From positions 1 to 34,346 of the forward strand of contig CAYMNU010000057.1 of the NCBI GenBank assembly GCA_964391885.1: a stretch of DNA of 34,346 bases. Direction: 5' to 3'. Numbering within the stretch: the first letter of the stretch is position 1; each line of letters starts with the position of its first letter. Below, piece after piece: positions 23,510-31,119 of the stretch. Under the pieces are notes generated by a model, which worked only from the letters and a program-made list of their open reading frames with translations, did not search any database and was not told the DNA's origin. The stretch is from CAYMNU01 sp964391885 (GTDB lineage Archaea > Altiarchaeota > Altiarchaeia > JAFGQM01). The translations under genes and the position numbers were made by a program.

Positions 23510-23537
23510 TAGACTATAAAAATGCATACTATGCATT
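23510..23537 (-). promoter_or_regulatory. padR promoter with palindromic operator
   Basis: AATGCAT-ACT-ATGCATT (23521-23537) is a perfect 7+3+7 inverted repeat. The minus-strand TATA box TTTTTATAG (about 23515-23523) overlaps its right edge as read leftward, about 40 bases before the padR ATG. A dimer bound here would block TBP/TFB, consistent with autorepression. The sites recognised by known PadR proteins carry ATGC/GCAT or ATGT/ACAT half-sites, which fits. Confidence 0.6.
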
Positions 23538-23565
23538 ATTATTCGTATAACCGATTATTATTGCC

Positions 23566-25029
23566 CTAACTGAGTAGGTGGTTAATGCCGTTGACCATCG
23601 CCTTCACCGACGCCATTATGATGTCGGTGTCCACCCCGGAGGCAGTTATTACATTCTCTCCGGATTTCATCCTTACGGAAACAGATACTGTGGCGTTAGT
23701 GCCTCCTGTTATCGCATCCACATGATACTCTTCAAGCTTTATCTTCTTGCTGCCGACTGCCTTCATTATCGCGTTCAGGGCTGCGTCTACGGGGCCATTG
23801 CCTTCCGCCAGCTCAGTTAGTTCCTTCCCCCCTGCATTAACTACTACTATGGCGTTTGGGGTGGCCTTCATGCCAGATTCTATCTTCAGGTCCAGAAGCT
23901 CGAGAAAGTCCTTGCCCTTCTCTCCCTTCACCTGCTTCACAACGGCGGCTAGGTCTGCATCAGTAACGCTCTTCCCGCTGTCGCCCATGCGCTTTATCTC
24001 ATTGAATATCTTCATGAACTGCTCTTCGGTAGTGCTTATCTTCATGGAGTCCAGTATGGCTTTCAAACCTTTGCCCCCGACGTGTTTGCCGAAGCCGAAG
24101 ACTTTTTTCCTGCCGACATACTCGGGGTCGACAAACTGGTAAGTGCCTGCGTGTTTCAAAAGTCCGTCCACGTGAATGCCGGACTCGTGCCTGAAAGCGT
24201 TCTTGCCAACCAATGCCTTGTTAGCCTGCACTGCGACACCCGTCAGGTCTTCAATAAGCCGAGAAATCTCGAATATCTTTTCGGTCTTTATGTTTGTCGA
24301 GTAGCCATAGAGCAGCTCAAGGGCGCCAACCGCCTCTTCAAGGGGTGTATTTCCTGCGCGCTCTCCCAGACCGTTAATCGTAACATCAATGGTGTCAGCA
24401 CCAGCCTTGACTGACTCTATGGTGTTCGCTACGGCCATTCCCAGGTCATCATGGCAGTGCACGCCATAAGACATTTTTTTGTGTGCGCTTAACTCTTTGA
24501 AAAACTGTGCCATCTTTTCCGGCGTCGATGCGCCCACTGTGTCCGCAATCGTGAATCGGTCTATCCTGTCTCCCACAGTGTCCAAAATCCTCTTTAAGTA
24601 TCCAATATCACTCCTTGAGCCATCCTCGCAGCAGAGGTCCAGATACATACCCTGGTCCCTGGCATATTGGACTACATGGTCTAAACGGCCTAGAAAATCT
24701 TCAGGGGTGGTCTTGAGCTTGAATTTGATATGGTCCTCGCTCGTGGGTGCAACCAAAAAGAGGCCGTCCACTTCACAGCTCATGCAGAGATCCACCTCCT
24801 TTTCAGTCACCCTCGAAAAGCTCAGGACCTTTGCATTAAGTCCCTCATTGGCTATGAGTTTTATGCTCTCCGCCTCCCCCGGGCTGGTACAGGCAGAACC
24901 TGCTTCTATAAAGTCCACACCCAAGCTGTCAAGAGCTTTAGCTATCCTGACTTTTTCCTCAGGGCTCAGCGAGACCCCCGGGGTCTGCTCCCCGTCACGG
25001 AGCGTCGTGTCCAGGACATTGAGTTTCAT
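23566..25029 (-). CDS. 2-isopropylmalate/citramalate synthase family (LeuA/CimA)
   Basis: The 487-residue enzyme condenses acetyl-CoA with a 2-oxo acid. TTLRDGEQTPGVSLS (8-22), HCHDDLGMAVAN (about 200-211) and HESGIHVDG (about 292-300) are the catalytic-barrel motifs. The C-terminal 110 residues form the LeuA regulatory domain, ending in GVDTDIIMASVKAMVNGINHLL. Archaeal relatives are isopropylmalate synthase (leucine) or citramalate synthase (isoleucine); residues that distinguish them cannot be judged by eye. No leuB/C/D gene is nearby. The palindromic padR promoter lies downstream of it, so it is not an obvious PadR target. Confidence 0.88.
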   Translation of the reverse strand: MKLNVLDTTLRDGEQTPGVSLSPEEKVRIAKALDSLGVDFIEAGSACTSPGEAESIKLIANEGLNAKVLSFSRVTEKEVDLCMSCEVDGLFLVAPTSEDHIKFKLKTTPEDFLGRLDHVVQYARDQGMYLDLCCEDGSRSDIGYLKRILDTVGDRIDRFTIADTVGASTPEKMAQFFKELSAHKKMSYGVHCHDDLGMAVANTIESVKAGADTIDVTINGLGERAGNTPLEEAVGALELLYGYSTNIKTEKIFEISRLIEDLTGVAVQANKALVGKNAFRHESGIHVDGLLKHAGTYQFVDPEYVGRKKVFGFGKHVGGKGLKAILDSMKISTTEEQFMKIFNEIKRMGDSGKSVTDADLAAVVKQVKGEKGKDFLELLDLKIESGMKATPNAIVVVNAGGKELTELAEGNGPVDAALNAIMKAVGSKKIKLEEYHVDAITGGTNATVSVSVRMKSGENVITASGVDTDIIMASVKAMVNGINHLLS

Positions 25030-25070
25030 CGCTTATTTTGAAAAGCATTGGTTATAAAATGTTGCCAAAC

Positions 25071-25499
25071 TCATGTTTTTTTCTCTAACTTTCTTAGGTC
25101 ATCCCTTATCAGCTCGAGACTGCCATAGGTGCCCGCAGCAAGATTGTTGAAATGGTGCGCCGCATGCCCTCTATCCCCCCTATCCTCAGTGAGTCCCCTA
25201 ATATGGTTAGCTGCACCTTGTATAGCTTCGATAGCATGGTCTATGTCCTCAAGGGGGGTTTGCTGCCTCATCGCGATGTTTTTGGCCATCTCATAATCCA
25301 GGTTGGAAATATCTAAGTGAAGTTCCTTTATTGTATGGAGCGCCCTGGGCCCCAACGTTTTTTCAAGAAGCCTGCGCTTCATGACAGTCCTTCTCCTTTC
25401 GTTGAGAATTCTTGTCCCGCTCACACCCCTTGAAATCTCGGCGTAGGAAGGCCGCTTGAACCCTATCTGCGCATGCGGTGATTTTCTTATTCCTACCAT
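25071..25499 (-). CDS. Unrecognised helical basic protein, 142 aa
   Basis: No family recognised. The N-terminal 55 residues are basic (RILNERRRTVMKRRLLEK), the rest predicted helical with a His/Arg/Gly patch (GLTEDRGDRGHAAHHFNN, about 104-121). No membrane segment. It lies back to back with coaC and upstream of leuA/cimA in the same direction. A shared AT-rich promoter precedes it. Confidence 0.7.
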   Translation of the reverse strand: MVGIRKSPHAQIGFKRPSYAEISRGVSGTRILNERRRTVMKRRLLEKTLGPRALHTIKELHLDISNLDYEMAKNIAMRQQTPLEDIDHAIEAIQGAANHIRGLTEDRGDRGHAAHHFNNLAAGTYGSLELIRDDLRKLEKKT

Positions 25500-25524
25500 G
25501 GTGATTAATTTATCCTCTCAAAGA

Positions 25525-25534
25525 TTTTAAATAA
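25525..25534. promoter_or_regulatory. Shared TATA-like box of divergent genes
   Basis: TTTTAAATAA is centred about 24 bases before the coaC ATG (plus) and about 31 bases before the helical-protein ATG (minus), so one box may serve both directions. A GAGGGG just before the coaC ATG may be a weak ribosome site. Confidence 0.4.
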
Positions 25535-25553
25535 CAAAGCTCAAAGAGGGGCG

Positions 25554-26117
25554 ATGATTCACCAGGAGCTTGTTTCTGGAAGCAAATCTGCGAAGCTGAA
25601 GGGGAAGCGCATAGTCCTAGCAGTCTGCGGTAGCATCGCTGCAATAGAAGCGCCGAAGCTTGCCCGCGAGCTGATGCGCCACGGGGCTGATGTCACATGC
25701 CTGCTTTCCGAGGCAGGGCAAAAAATAATTCATCCTTGGGCGCTGGAATGCATCACTGGCAAACCCACTCTGAGTGGGATTACAGGCTCCTGCGAGCACG
25801 TCCAATATTGCGGCGACTGGGACGGGAAGGCAGACCTGCTCATAATCTGCCCGGCCACAGCGAACACCATATCCAAGATTGCCAACGGTATCGATGATTC
25901 AATAGTGACTACGTTCGCCTCGACTGCTATTGGGGCGAAGATTCCCCTGCTGATAGCCCCGGCCATGCATGAGTCAATGATTGATAACCCCTTCGTTCAG
26001 GAAAATATTTCTCGCCTGAAGAAAGCCGGCGTTTTGTTTGTGGAGCCGAAGAAGGAAGAGGGCAAAGCGAAGCTGGACTGGGAAAGCGTCTCAAAGGTTG
26101 CTATTTCCCTCTTTTAA
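25554..26117 (+). CDS. coaC: Phosphopantothenoylcysteine decarboxylase (CoaC domain only)
   Basis: The 187-residue flavoprotein decarboxylates phosphopantothenoylcysteine in CoA synthesis. KRIVLAVCGSIAAIEAPKL (about 18-36) is the FMN-binding start, CEHVQY (about 80-85) carries the catalytic histidine, PATANTISKIANGIDD (about 101-116) follows, and PAMHESM (about 140-146) is the archaeal version of the PxMNxxM motif. EEGKAKLDWESV ends the domain. Archaeal CoaBC is usually one ~400-residue polypeptide; here a stop follows directly and UbiX begins 24 bases later, so the CoaB ligase half is absent. It must be encoded elsewhere or be missing. This sits at the head of the cofactor operon. Confidence 0.85.
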   Translation: MIHQELVSGSKSAKLKGKRIVLAVCGSIAAIEAPKLARELMRHGADVTCLLSEAGQKIIHPWALECITGKPTLSGITGSCEHVQYCGDWDGKADLLIICPATANTISKIANGIDDSIVTTFASTAIGAKIPLLIAPAMHESMIDNPFVQENISRLKKAGVLFVEPKKEEGKAKLDWESVSKVAISLF

Positions 26118-26140
26118 GCCTATTTTCGGAAATACTAGCG

Positions 26141-26692
26141 ATGAAATTGATAGTGGGCGTAAGCGGCGCTTCGGGTGCAATCCTCGCAAAGAGGCTTCTC
26201 GAGGAGCTCAAGGCCAGAAAGGTGGAGACTCATCTTGTCGTCAGCGATGGCGCAAGGCCCATAATTAAAAATGAGCTCGCCGGCGAGGATTTGTCAAGCC
26301 TTGCGGATTTCTCTTACGATTGCAAGGATTTCTATGCTTCCATTGCGAGCGGCTCGTTTAAGACTGATGGGATGATTGTGGTACCCTGCTCGATGAAGAC
26401 TTTGGGCGAAATAGCTAATGGCATAGGCGACACCCTACTCTCACGCGCCGCCGAAGTATGCTTGAAGCAGGAACGGAAGCTTATTCTTGTGCCCAGGGAA
26501 ACCCCCCTCAGCCTGGTCGACCTCCGTAACATGCTTGCAGCCAAGGAAGCCGGCTGCACGATAATACCCCCTGTCCTGGCATTCTATCCAAAACCCGAGT
26601 CCGTGGGCGACATGGTAGGTTTTGTCGTAGGCAAGATTCTGGACTCGCTGAACATCGACAACACGCTTTATGGGCACTGGAAGGGAAAATGA
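26141..26692 (+). CDS. ubiX: Flavin prenyltransferase UbiX
   Basis: The 183-residue enzyme joins dimethylallyl phosphate to FMN, making the prenylated flavin cofactor of UbiD-type decarboxylases. GVSGASGAILAKRLL (6-20) binds FMN, CSMKTLGEIANGIGDTL (about 86-102) and LVPRETPLSLVDLRNM (about 116-131) are family motifs. Its stop overlaps the isopentenyl phosphate kinase ATG by four bases. In archaea, prenyl-FMN serves anhydromevalonate-phosphate decarboxylase in the route that supplies isopentenyl phosphate to that kinase, so the pair makes metabolic sense. Confidence 0.95.
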   Translation: MKLIVGVSGASGAILAKRLLEELKARKVETHLVVSDGARPIIKNELAGEDLSSLADFSYDCKDFYASIASGSFKTDGMIVVPCSMKTLGEIANGIGDTLLSRAAEVCLKQERKLILVPRETPLSLVDLRNMLAAKEAGCTIIPPVLAFYPKPESVGDMVGFVVGKILDSLNIDNTLYGHWKGK

Positions 26693-27465
26693 TTACGCTA
26701 CTTAAGCTTGGCGGCTCGGTTATAACTGACAAGTCAAAGCCCTACACTGCAAGGGGGGACGAAATATTGCGCCTCTGCAAAGAGGTGAAGGCTGCGCTTG
26801 CCGAAGACAGGGATTTGCGTCTCATAATCGGAAATGGGGGTGGCTCTTTTCCGCACCAGCCTGCCGAGAAAGGGCAGCTCAAGCATGGCATAAAAGAGGC
26901 CTGGCAGCTGGAGCATATGTTAGAAACCCACAGGGCCGCAAGCGAGCTCAACCACATGCTTGTCAGCAGCCTGGTCAAATCTGGGGTCCCTGCGATAACT
27001 GTCAAACCCTCCAGCGCCGCATACTCCGACAACGATAAAATCGTTGATTTCAATGTCCTCCTTTTCGACGAGCTGCTAAAACTCAGGGCTGTGCCCGTGA
27101 TTCATGGGGACGTCCTCGTGGACATCAAGAAGGGCTGTAGCATAGCCTCCACAGAAACGCTGTTCAGCTATCTGGCCAATACCTTGCCTGTCAAGAGGAT
27201 AGTGATAGGCACAAATGTCGACGGCGTTTTAGATTCTGATGGATGTGTAATTTCAGAGATTGACCCGCGCAACTTCACGGCTGTCAAAAAGCACCTTGGC
27301 GCATCCGGGCACACAGACGTTACCGGCGGCATGCTGCACAAGGTCGAGAGCATGCTGGAGTTGGCAAAAATGGGCCACCAAGTAGTCATCACTAACGCGC
27401 TCACGCCCGGCAACATAAAAAAGACGCTTTTAGGAGAGAATATTGGCACTCTCATACGGGGGTGA
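26689..27465 (+). CDS. ipk: Isopentenyl phosphate kinase
   Basis: The 258-residue amino-acid-kinase-fold enzyme phosphorylates isopentenyl phosphate to the diphosphate in the archaeal mevalonate pathway. LLKLGGSVITDKSKP (4-18) is the phosphate-binding start, NGGGSFPH (about 49-56) carries the substrate histidine (usual form GGGSFGH), IHGDVLVD (about 143-150), NVDGVLDSDG (about 179-188) and DVTGGMLHKVESM (about 206-218) match IPK. Translationally coupled to ubiX and followed by the RNase P gene after six or fewer bases. Confidence 0.95.
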   Translation: MITLLKLGGSVITDKSKPYTARGDEILRLCKEVKAALAEDRDLRLIIGNGGGSFPHQPAEKGQLKHGIKEAWQLEHMLETHRAASELNHMLVSSLVKSGVPAITVKPSSAAYSDNDKIVDFNVLLFDELLKLRAVPVIHGDVLVDIKKGCSIASTETLFSYLANTLPVKRIVIGTNVDGVLDSDGCVISEIDPRNFTAVKKHLGASGHTDVTGGMLHKVESMLELAKMGHQVVITNALTPGNIKKTLLGENIGTLIRG

Positions 27466-27470
27466 TTGCT
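27457..27470 (+). promoter_or_regulatory. Shine-Dalgarno site choosing the RNase P p30 start
   Basis: GGGGGTGAT ends four bases before the ATG at 27471 and overlaps the ipk stop. It matches anti-Shine-Dalgarno GGTGAT and favours the ATG over the overlapping GTG at 27462. Confidence 0.5.
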
Positions 27471-28106
27471 ATGGACGGATTCTGCGATATCAACGGCGTC
27501 GAAGCCAAAGGCTGGGCCATGGCCTCGAAACCCGCAGTAGTCTCGTCCAAGAACGTTCAGCAAGAGGCCAGAAAGCTGCGCAGCAATGACGTGGTCATGG
27601 CTTCCGGCGGCAGTGATATAAATAGGCTCGCATCGGATTGCTGGGAGGTGGACATCATCGGCTCGCCCGAGGCGCATGATGAGAAGGACTTCATGCACCA
27701 GATGAACTCGGGCATAGACCTTGTGATAGCAAGGGCATGCGCCGAAAAGGGCATTGCAATCGAGTTCTGCTTTGCGAATGTGCTTAACTCTTTTGGAAGG
27801 CGGCGCGCGCAGATTATGGCGAGGATGATGCAGAATGTCAAGCTCTGCAGGCTTGCTGGATGCAGCATGGTGATAAGCTCGGGTGCAAGAGACAAATGGG
27901 CTGCGAGAGCGCCGCGGGACCTCATGGCATTTGGGGTGCTCATAGGCATGACTTTAACAGAGGCCAGGGAAGCTATCTCAGGAAACCCCTCGCGCATATT
28001 GGAACGAAGCAGGGCGAGGAATGATCCAAACGTAATTTTAAAGGGCCTCGAAGTAAAGAAGTGGATTTCGGAGAAAAAGGAGAAGAAAAAATATGGTTGG
28101 TACTGA
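27471..28106 (+). CDS. rnp3: RNase P protein component 3 (p30)
   Basis: The 211-residue protein is the TIM-barrel-like p30 subunit, which with Pop5 supports the catalytic RNA in tRNA 5' maturation. GIDLVIARACAEKGIAIEF (about 85-103), FGRRRAQIMARMMQNVKLCR (about 112-131), SSGARDKWAARAPRDLMAFG (about 141-160) are hallmark stretches. A Lys-rich tail (SEKKEKKKYGWY) ends it. The start ATG is backed by a GGTGAT site. Its 3' end overlaps the SDR gene by 14 bases. Confidence 0.94.
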   Translation: MDGFCDINGVEAKGWAMASKPAVVSSKNVQQEARKLRSNDVVMASGGSDINRLASDCWEVDIIGSPEAHDEKDFMHQMNSGIDLVIARACAEKGIAIEFCFANVLNSFGRRRAQIMARMMQNVKLCRLAGCSMVISSGARDKWAARAPRDLMAFGVLIGMTLTEAREAISGNPSRILERSRARNDPNVILKGLEVKKWISEKKEKKKYGWY

Positions 28107-29007
28107 GATCGTCGTCACAGGCGGCTGCGGAAGAATCGGCAGAAAGCTTGTCGAAAGGCTTGTTAGGGAAGGGAACGACGTCAAAGTCATCGATACAAAG
28201 GCAGGACATATAGAAGGTGTCCATTATTTGACTTCACCTATTTCCGATATAAAAAAAATCAAAGCAGATATCATATATCATCTTGCCGCGAGCGTAGACT
28301 ATAAGGCATCGCGTGATGAGCTCAGGGAGAGGAACATAGCCCCGACTGCCCATCTTCTGAGGCTCTGCCAAGGTTGCAGGCAATTCATCTTTTTGAGCAC
28401 CAGTTCAGTCTATGGGGCGTCCGATAAGCCCTTATCCGAGGAGACTACCCCTAAGCCATATACTGACTATGGCTGGTCAAAGCTAGAGTGCGAGCGCCTT
28501 GTGCGCGCAAGCGGGCTGCCATATACGATAATCCGCTCAAGCCAGGTATACGGGCCCGATTTTGAGGCGGGCTATAAGACCTTTCTGCAATTGGTACAAA
28601 ACGGCAGCATGAGGATTTTCGGCTCAGGCGACAACTTTATCCCCTTAATCCATATCAATGACTTAGTCGATGCGCTGATGTTGGTAAAAGGCAAGTCTTC
28701 TACAATCAACCAACTATTCAATGCCGACGGGGACTACCGAAAGACTCAAAATGACTTGATGAGAATAGCTGCCGACGCAATGGGTGCGGAGCCCCCTGCA
28801 TCGCATGTAAGCCCTGTGCTGGCGAAGCTAAATGGAAAGCTAACTGGCAAGAGCTCTTTTGTGAACGAATACATAGACAAGCTCACAAAGAACCGCATGA
28901 TGCCCGTAGAGAAAATAAGGGCCATAGGTTTTGAGCCCAAGATAGGTCTCGAGCCGGGCATAAAAGGCGTGGTCGAGGCATTCAGGGCGAGGGGTTTGAT
29001 CAAATGA
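28093..29007 (+). CDS. Extended SDR, NAD-dependent epimerase/dehydratase
   Basis: The 304-residue protein has a Rossmann N-terminus VTGGCGRIGRKL (8-19, GxxGxxG), HLAASVDY (about 62-69), LSTSSVYG (about 103-110, catalytic Ser/Thr) and YGWSKLECE (about 127-135, YxxxK). The C-terminal substrate domain includes VYGPDFEAGY. It resembles UDP-sugar 4-epimerases or nucleotide-sugar dehydratases; the substrate is not evident. It overlaps rnp3 and ends four bases into the Dph2 N-domain gene (ATGA), so it lies inside the operon. Confidence 0.9.
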   Translation: MVGTEIVVTGGCGRIGRKLVERLVREGNDVKVIDTKAGHIEGVHYLTSPISDIKKIKADIIYHLAASVDYKASRDELRERNIAPTAHLLRLCQGCRQFIFLSTSSVYGASDKPLSEETTPKPYTDYGWSKLECERLVRASGLPYTIIRSSQVYGPDFEAGYKTFLQLVQNGSMRIFGSGDNFIPLIHINDLVDALMLVKGKSSTINQLFNADGDYRKTQNDLMRIAADAMGAEPPASHVSPVLAKLNGKLTGKSSFVNEYIDKLTKNRMMPVEKIRAIGFEPKIGLEPGIKGVVEAFRARGLIK

Positions 29008-29255
29008 TTTATGATTTTGAGTTGGAGAGGGTAATCTCAGAGATCAAGAAGAGCAAGGCGAACATAGTGGGCCTGCAGTTCCCCGAGGGGTTTAAGACGC
29101 GTGCATTGGATATCGCGAGTGAAATAGAATCAAAAACAAACTGCGTGGCAGTGATTTTCGCCGACCCCTGCTACGGCGCCTGCGACACAAAGGAGCTGGA
29201 GGCGGAGAAGCTGGGCATAGACTTGGTTTTCCAGTTTGGCCATGATAAATTTTAA
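29004..29255 (+). CDS. dph2: Dph2 N-terminal domain as a separate gene, 83 aa
   Basis: The peptide is domain 1 of archaeal Dph2, the enzyme that starts diphthamide formation on elongation factor 2. IVGLQFPEGFKTRALDIA (21-38) matches the family's VLIQSPEGL start, ADPCYGACD (53-61) carries C60, the first cluster cysteine (family NYGACD), and DLVFQFGHDKF (73-83) matches the family's ALIHLGHS. It stops exactly where domain 2 should begin (TIFVPA). Domain 2 begins instead at an ATG at 235, minus strand. Full-length archaeal Dph2 is about 340 residues, so this is one half of a split enzyme. The ATG overlaps the SDR stop by four bases; a short SerK-type gene follows. Confidence 0.85.
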   Translation: MIYDFELERVISEIKKSKANIVGLQFPEGFKTRALDIASEIESKTNCVAVIFADPCYGACDTKELEAEKLGIDLVFQFGHDKF

Positions 29256-29256
29256 T

Positions 29257-29643
29257 ATGGATGTCCAGAAGATACCACTAAGCAAGCTCAGGCCGCATGA
29301 GGAGTTCACCGAGGGCCGGCTCAGGGCTCTTATGAAGGCGCTTAAGAAAACGGGCGTCCAATGGTTCCCTATACTCGTCGACAAGAAGGACTTTATAATA
29401 CTGGACGGGCACCACCGCACCGAAGCATTTAGACGCATGGGCATGAAGACTATAGCTGCAAAGCTGGTGGACTACGATTCGCCGGATATTGAGGTATTCC
29501 CCAGGCGCGATGATATACCTATAACAAAGGATATCGTGCGCAGAAAGGCACTGTCCGGAAGTGTATTCCCCCACAAGACAACGAAACACACATATCCTAA
29601 ACAGACTAAACACTATGATATTAACCTAGACGAATTCAGATAA
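29257..29643 (+). CDS. SerK/SbnI-like ParB-fold protein (free serine kinase-like), 128 aa
   Basis: The protein has the ParB/Srx-like fold with the SerK pattern: IPLSKLRPHEEF (6-17), PILVD (38-42), FIILDGHHRTEA (46-57, DGHHR at 50-54) and LSGSVFPHKTTKHTYP near the C-terminus. In Thermococcus, SerK phosphorylates free serine to O-phosphoserine with ADP, feeding cysteine synthesis; SbnI is a related heme-responsive regulator and kinase. At 128 residues it lacks the extra C-terminal region of SbnI (about 250) and of SerK. ATGs at 29242 and 29257 and a TTG at 29236 are possible starts; the one at 29257 begins two bases after the Dph2 stop. Kinase activity is an inference. Confidence 0.72.
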   Translation: MDVQKIPLSKLRPHEEFTEGRLRALMKALKKTGVQWFPILVDKKDFIILDGHHRTEAFRRMGMKTIAAKLVDYDSPDIEVFPRRDDIPITKDIVRRKALSGSVFPHKTTKHTYPKQTKHYDINLDEFR

Positions 29644-29653
29644 CTTGGATTGG

Positions 29654-30802
29654 TTACTTATTTAGTTCTATGACGTCTCCATCCATAAGGACATGGTCTT
29701 TGCCAACCCTTTGGCCATCATACTTGACACTTTTCCCCCAAACTCGCGCGTACCTAAATTTTTTCACAAAATCTTTGTGGATTCTCTCTGCCATTTGAAT
29801 GGCTGTTGAACCGATTGGTATCACACACGGCTCGCTGTCGGGCGTATCTATAGTATAAATCCGCATGAGTTGGCATATGTCCCAAATCTCACGTTTCAGC
29901 TGGTCCATGTGCGCATGGTTCTTTACTGAGACGGTTATTGTCGGCAGGTTATATCTCGCCTTGATAAGCTTTACGACGCGCTTAACATCTGAGGGCGTTG
30001 CCAAATCAATCTTATTTAATATTACAAAGGCCTTTTTCCATACCGTGCTCTTGTCAATCGCATCAACAAATTCCTCAAGGCCCATTTTTCGGTTTATCCT
30101 CACATCTGCGTTGAGGATTCCAAATTCCCTGCATGTTTCGATAGCATCCTGCTTGCTACAAGTAAGCAAGTGCTCCCCAAGTATTATTATACCCCCCCTA
30201 TCCTTCTTTTTAACCCTCACATCAGGCCTTTCTTGGTTTAGGCGTATGCCCGCAGTCTCAAATTCGTGAAGGAGCCGATCAAGTCTCTCTAACGGGCGGT
30301 TATCCATTGCAAGGAAGAATGCGATAATATCGCTGTTACGCATGACTGTTAAGAATCGCCTGCCCATCCCCTTTCCTTCCGCAGCTCCGGAAATTAAACC
30401 GGGCAGGTCAACCATCTGCAGGCTCACATCGTTAACTTCGAGCATTCCCACGTTAGGCTCGACTGTTGTAAACGCATAACTTGCCACTTTAACGTCCGCA
30501 TTTGTGATCTCACATAACATACTGGACTTGCCGGCGTTTGGAAAGCCTGCAAATACTATCTGTGCGGCGCCTTGTTTTCTCACGTTGATTTCAGTGCCGC
30601 CGCCCGCAGACTTGCCCTTTTTGATTATTGCCTCTCGCAGGAGCGCCAATTTACGTTTTAAGTTGCCCCTTTCCTTTTCAGTGCCTTTGTGCTTGGGGAT
30701 GCTGGAAATATACTCTTCCAAGTAATTAGCCTTTTCGCTATCACTAGTTGCAGCTTCATACTTTTTGTAGGCATCCATGGTCCTGGAGGGTGCATTTGGC
30801 AT
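29654..30802 (-). CDS. DRG-family (Obg/HflX superfamily) GTPase
   Basis: The 382-residue protein is an archaeal Drg-like GTPase, which associates with ribosomes. A helical N-terminus (about 1-80) is followed by G1 FAGFPNAGKSS (about 84-94), G2/effector YAFTTVEPNVG (about 108-118), G3 DLPGLISGAAEGKGMG (about 131-146, the DRG glycine stretch) and G4 NKIDLA (about 262-267). The C-terminus (about 300-382) is a TGS domain ending KDHVLMDGDVIELNK. The ATG at 30802 is preceded by an AT stretch at about 33 bases and an intervening 12-bp palindrome; a second ATG at 30778 is possible. Confidence 0.93.
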   Translation of the reverse strand: MPNAPSRTMDAYKKYEAATSDSEKANYLEEYISSIPKHKGTEKERGNLKRKLALLREAIIKKGKSAGGGTEINVRKQGAAQIVFAGFPNAGKSSMLCEITNADVKVASYAFTTVEPNVGMLEVNDVSLQMVDLPGLISGAAEGKGMGRRFLTVMRNSDIIAFFLAMDNRPLERLDRLLHEFETAGIRLNQERPDVRVKKKDRGGIIILGEHLLTCSKQDAIETCREFGILNADVRINRKMGLEEFVDAIDKSTVWKKAFVILNKIDLATPSDVKRVVKLIKARYNLPTITVSVKNHAHMDQLKREIWDICQLMRIYTIDTPDSEPCVIPIGSTAIQMAERIHKDFVKKFRYARVWGKSVKYDGQRVGKDHVLMDGDVIELNK

Positions 30803-30817
30803 TTTTAGGACATTTCT

Positions 30818-30829
30818 AGAGCATGCTCT
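30818..30829. promoter_or_regulatory. Perfect 12-bp palindrome upstream of the DRG gene
   Basis: AGAGCATGCTCT lies between a minus-strand AT stretch (AAAAATAG, about 30830-30837) and the GTPase ATG at 30802. It is in the expected initiation region, so an operator is plausible. The protein partner is unknown. Confidence 0.35.
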
Positions 30830-31088
30830 CTATTTTTGCAGCAAATATTGCGCCTTTCTCTTAAAGAATGGCAAAAACCCTGTCAACTCTCACATTGTCT
30901 ATTTAGAGAAATTCCAAAAAGCCGGAAAATTGGGAAATAATTTATTATTTTTGATTATATCTTATTAATTAAATGTATATTAGAATATCTTTTTATAGAC
31001 TATTATTATAACCAATTTTATTTACTAACTATATTTAAAACAATATAATTAAACATATGCTATTTCTTACCAAGTAATCAAATAAAGG

Positions 31089-31097
31089 TTTTTAAAG
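31089..31097 (+). promoter_or_regulatory. TATA box for winged-helix gene
   Basis: TTTTTAAAG is centred 27 bases before the ATG at 31120, with AAAGG upstream (BRE-like). The spacing predicts a leaderless transcript. Confidence 0.55.
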
Positions 31098-31119
31098 CCC
31101 GTCCCATAACCATATAACA

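Larger units (their letters stand above)
30803..31119. other. AT-rich intergenic region, 317 bases
   Basis: It separates the leftward GTPase gene from the rightward winged-helix gene. I see no coding frame or RNA gene. It holds a perfect palindrome (30818-30829) by the GTPase start and a TATA box (31089-31097) by the regulator. The central part (about 30960-31080) is over 75% A+T, unlike the genes around it. Confidence 0.6.

Noticed and set aside
24479..25057. Plus-strand 192-codon frame inside the LeuA/CimA gene
   Set aside because: Antisense shadow of a confidently recognised enzyme.
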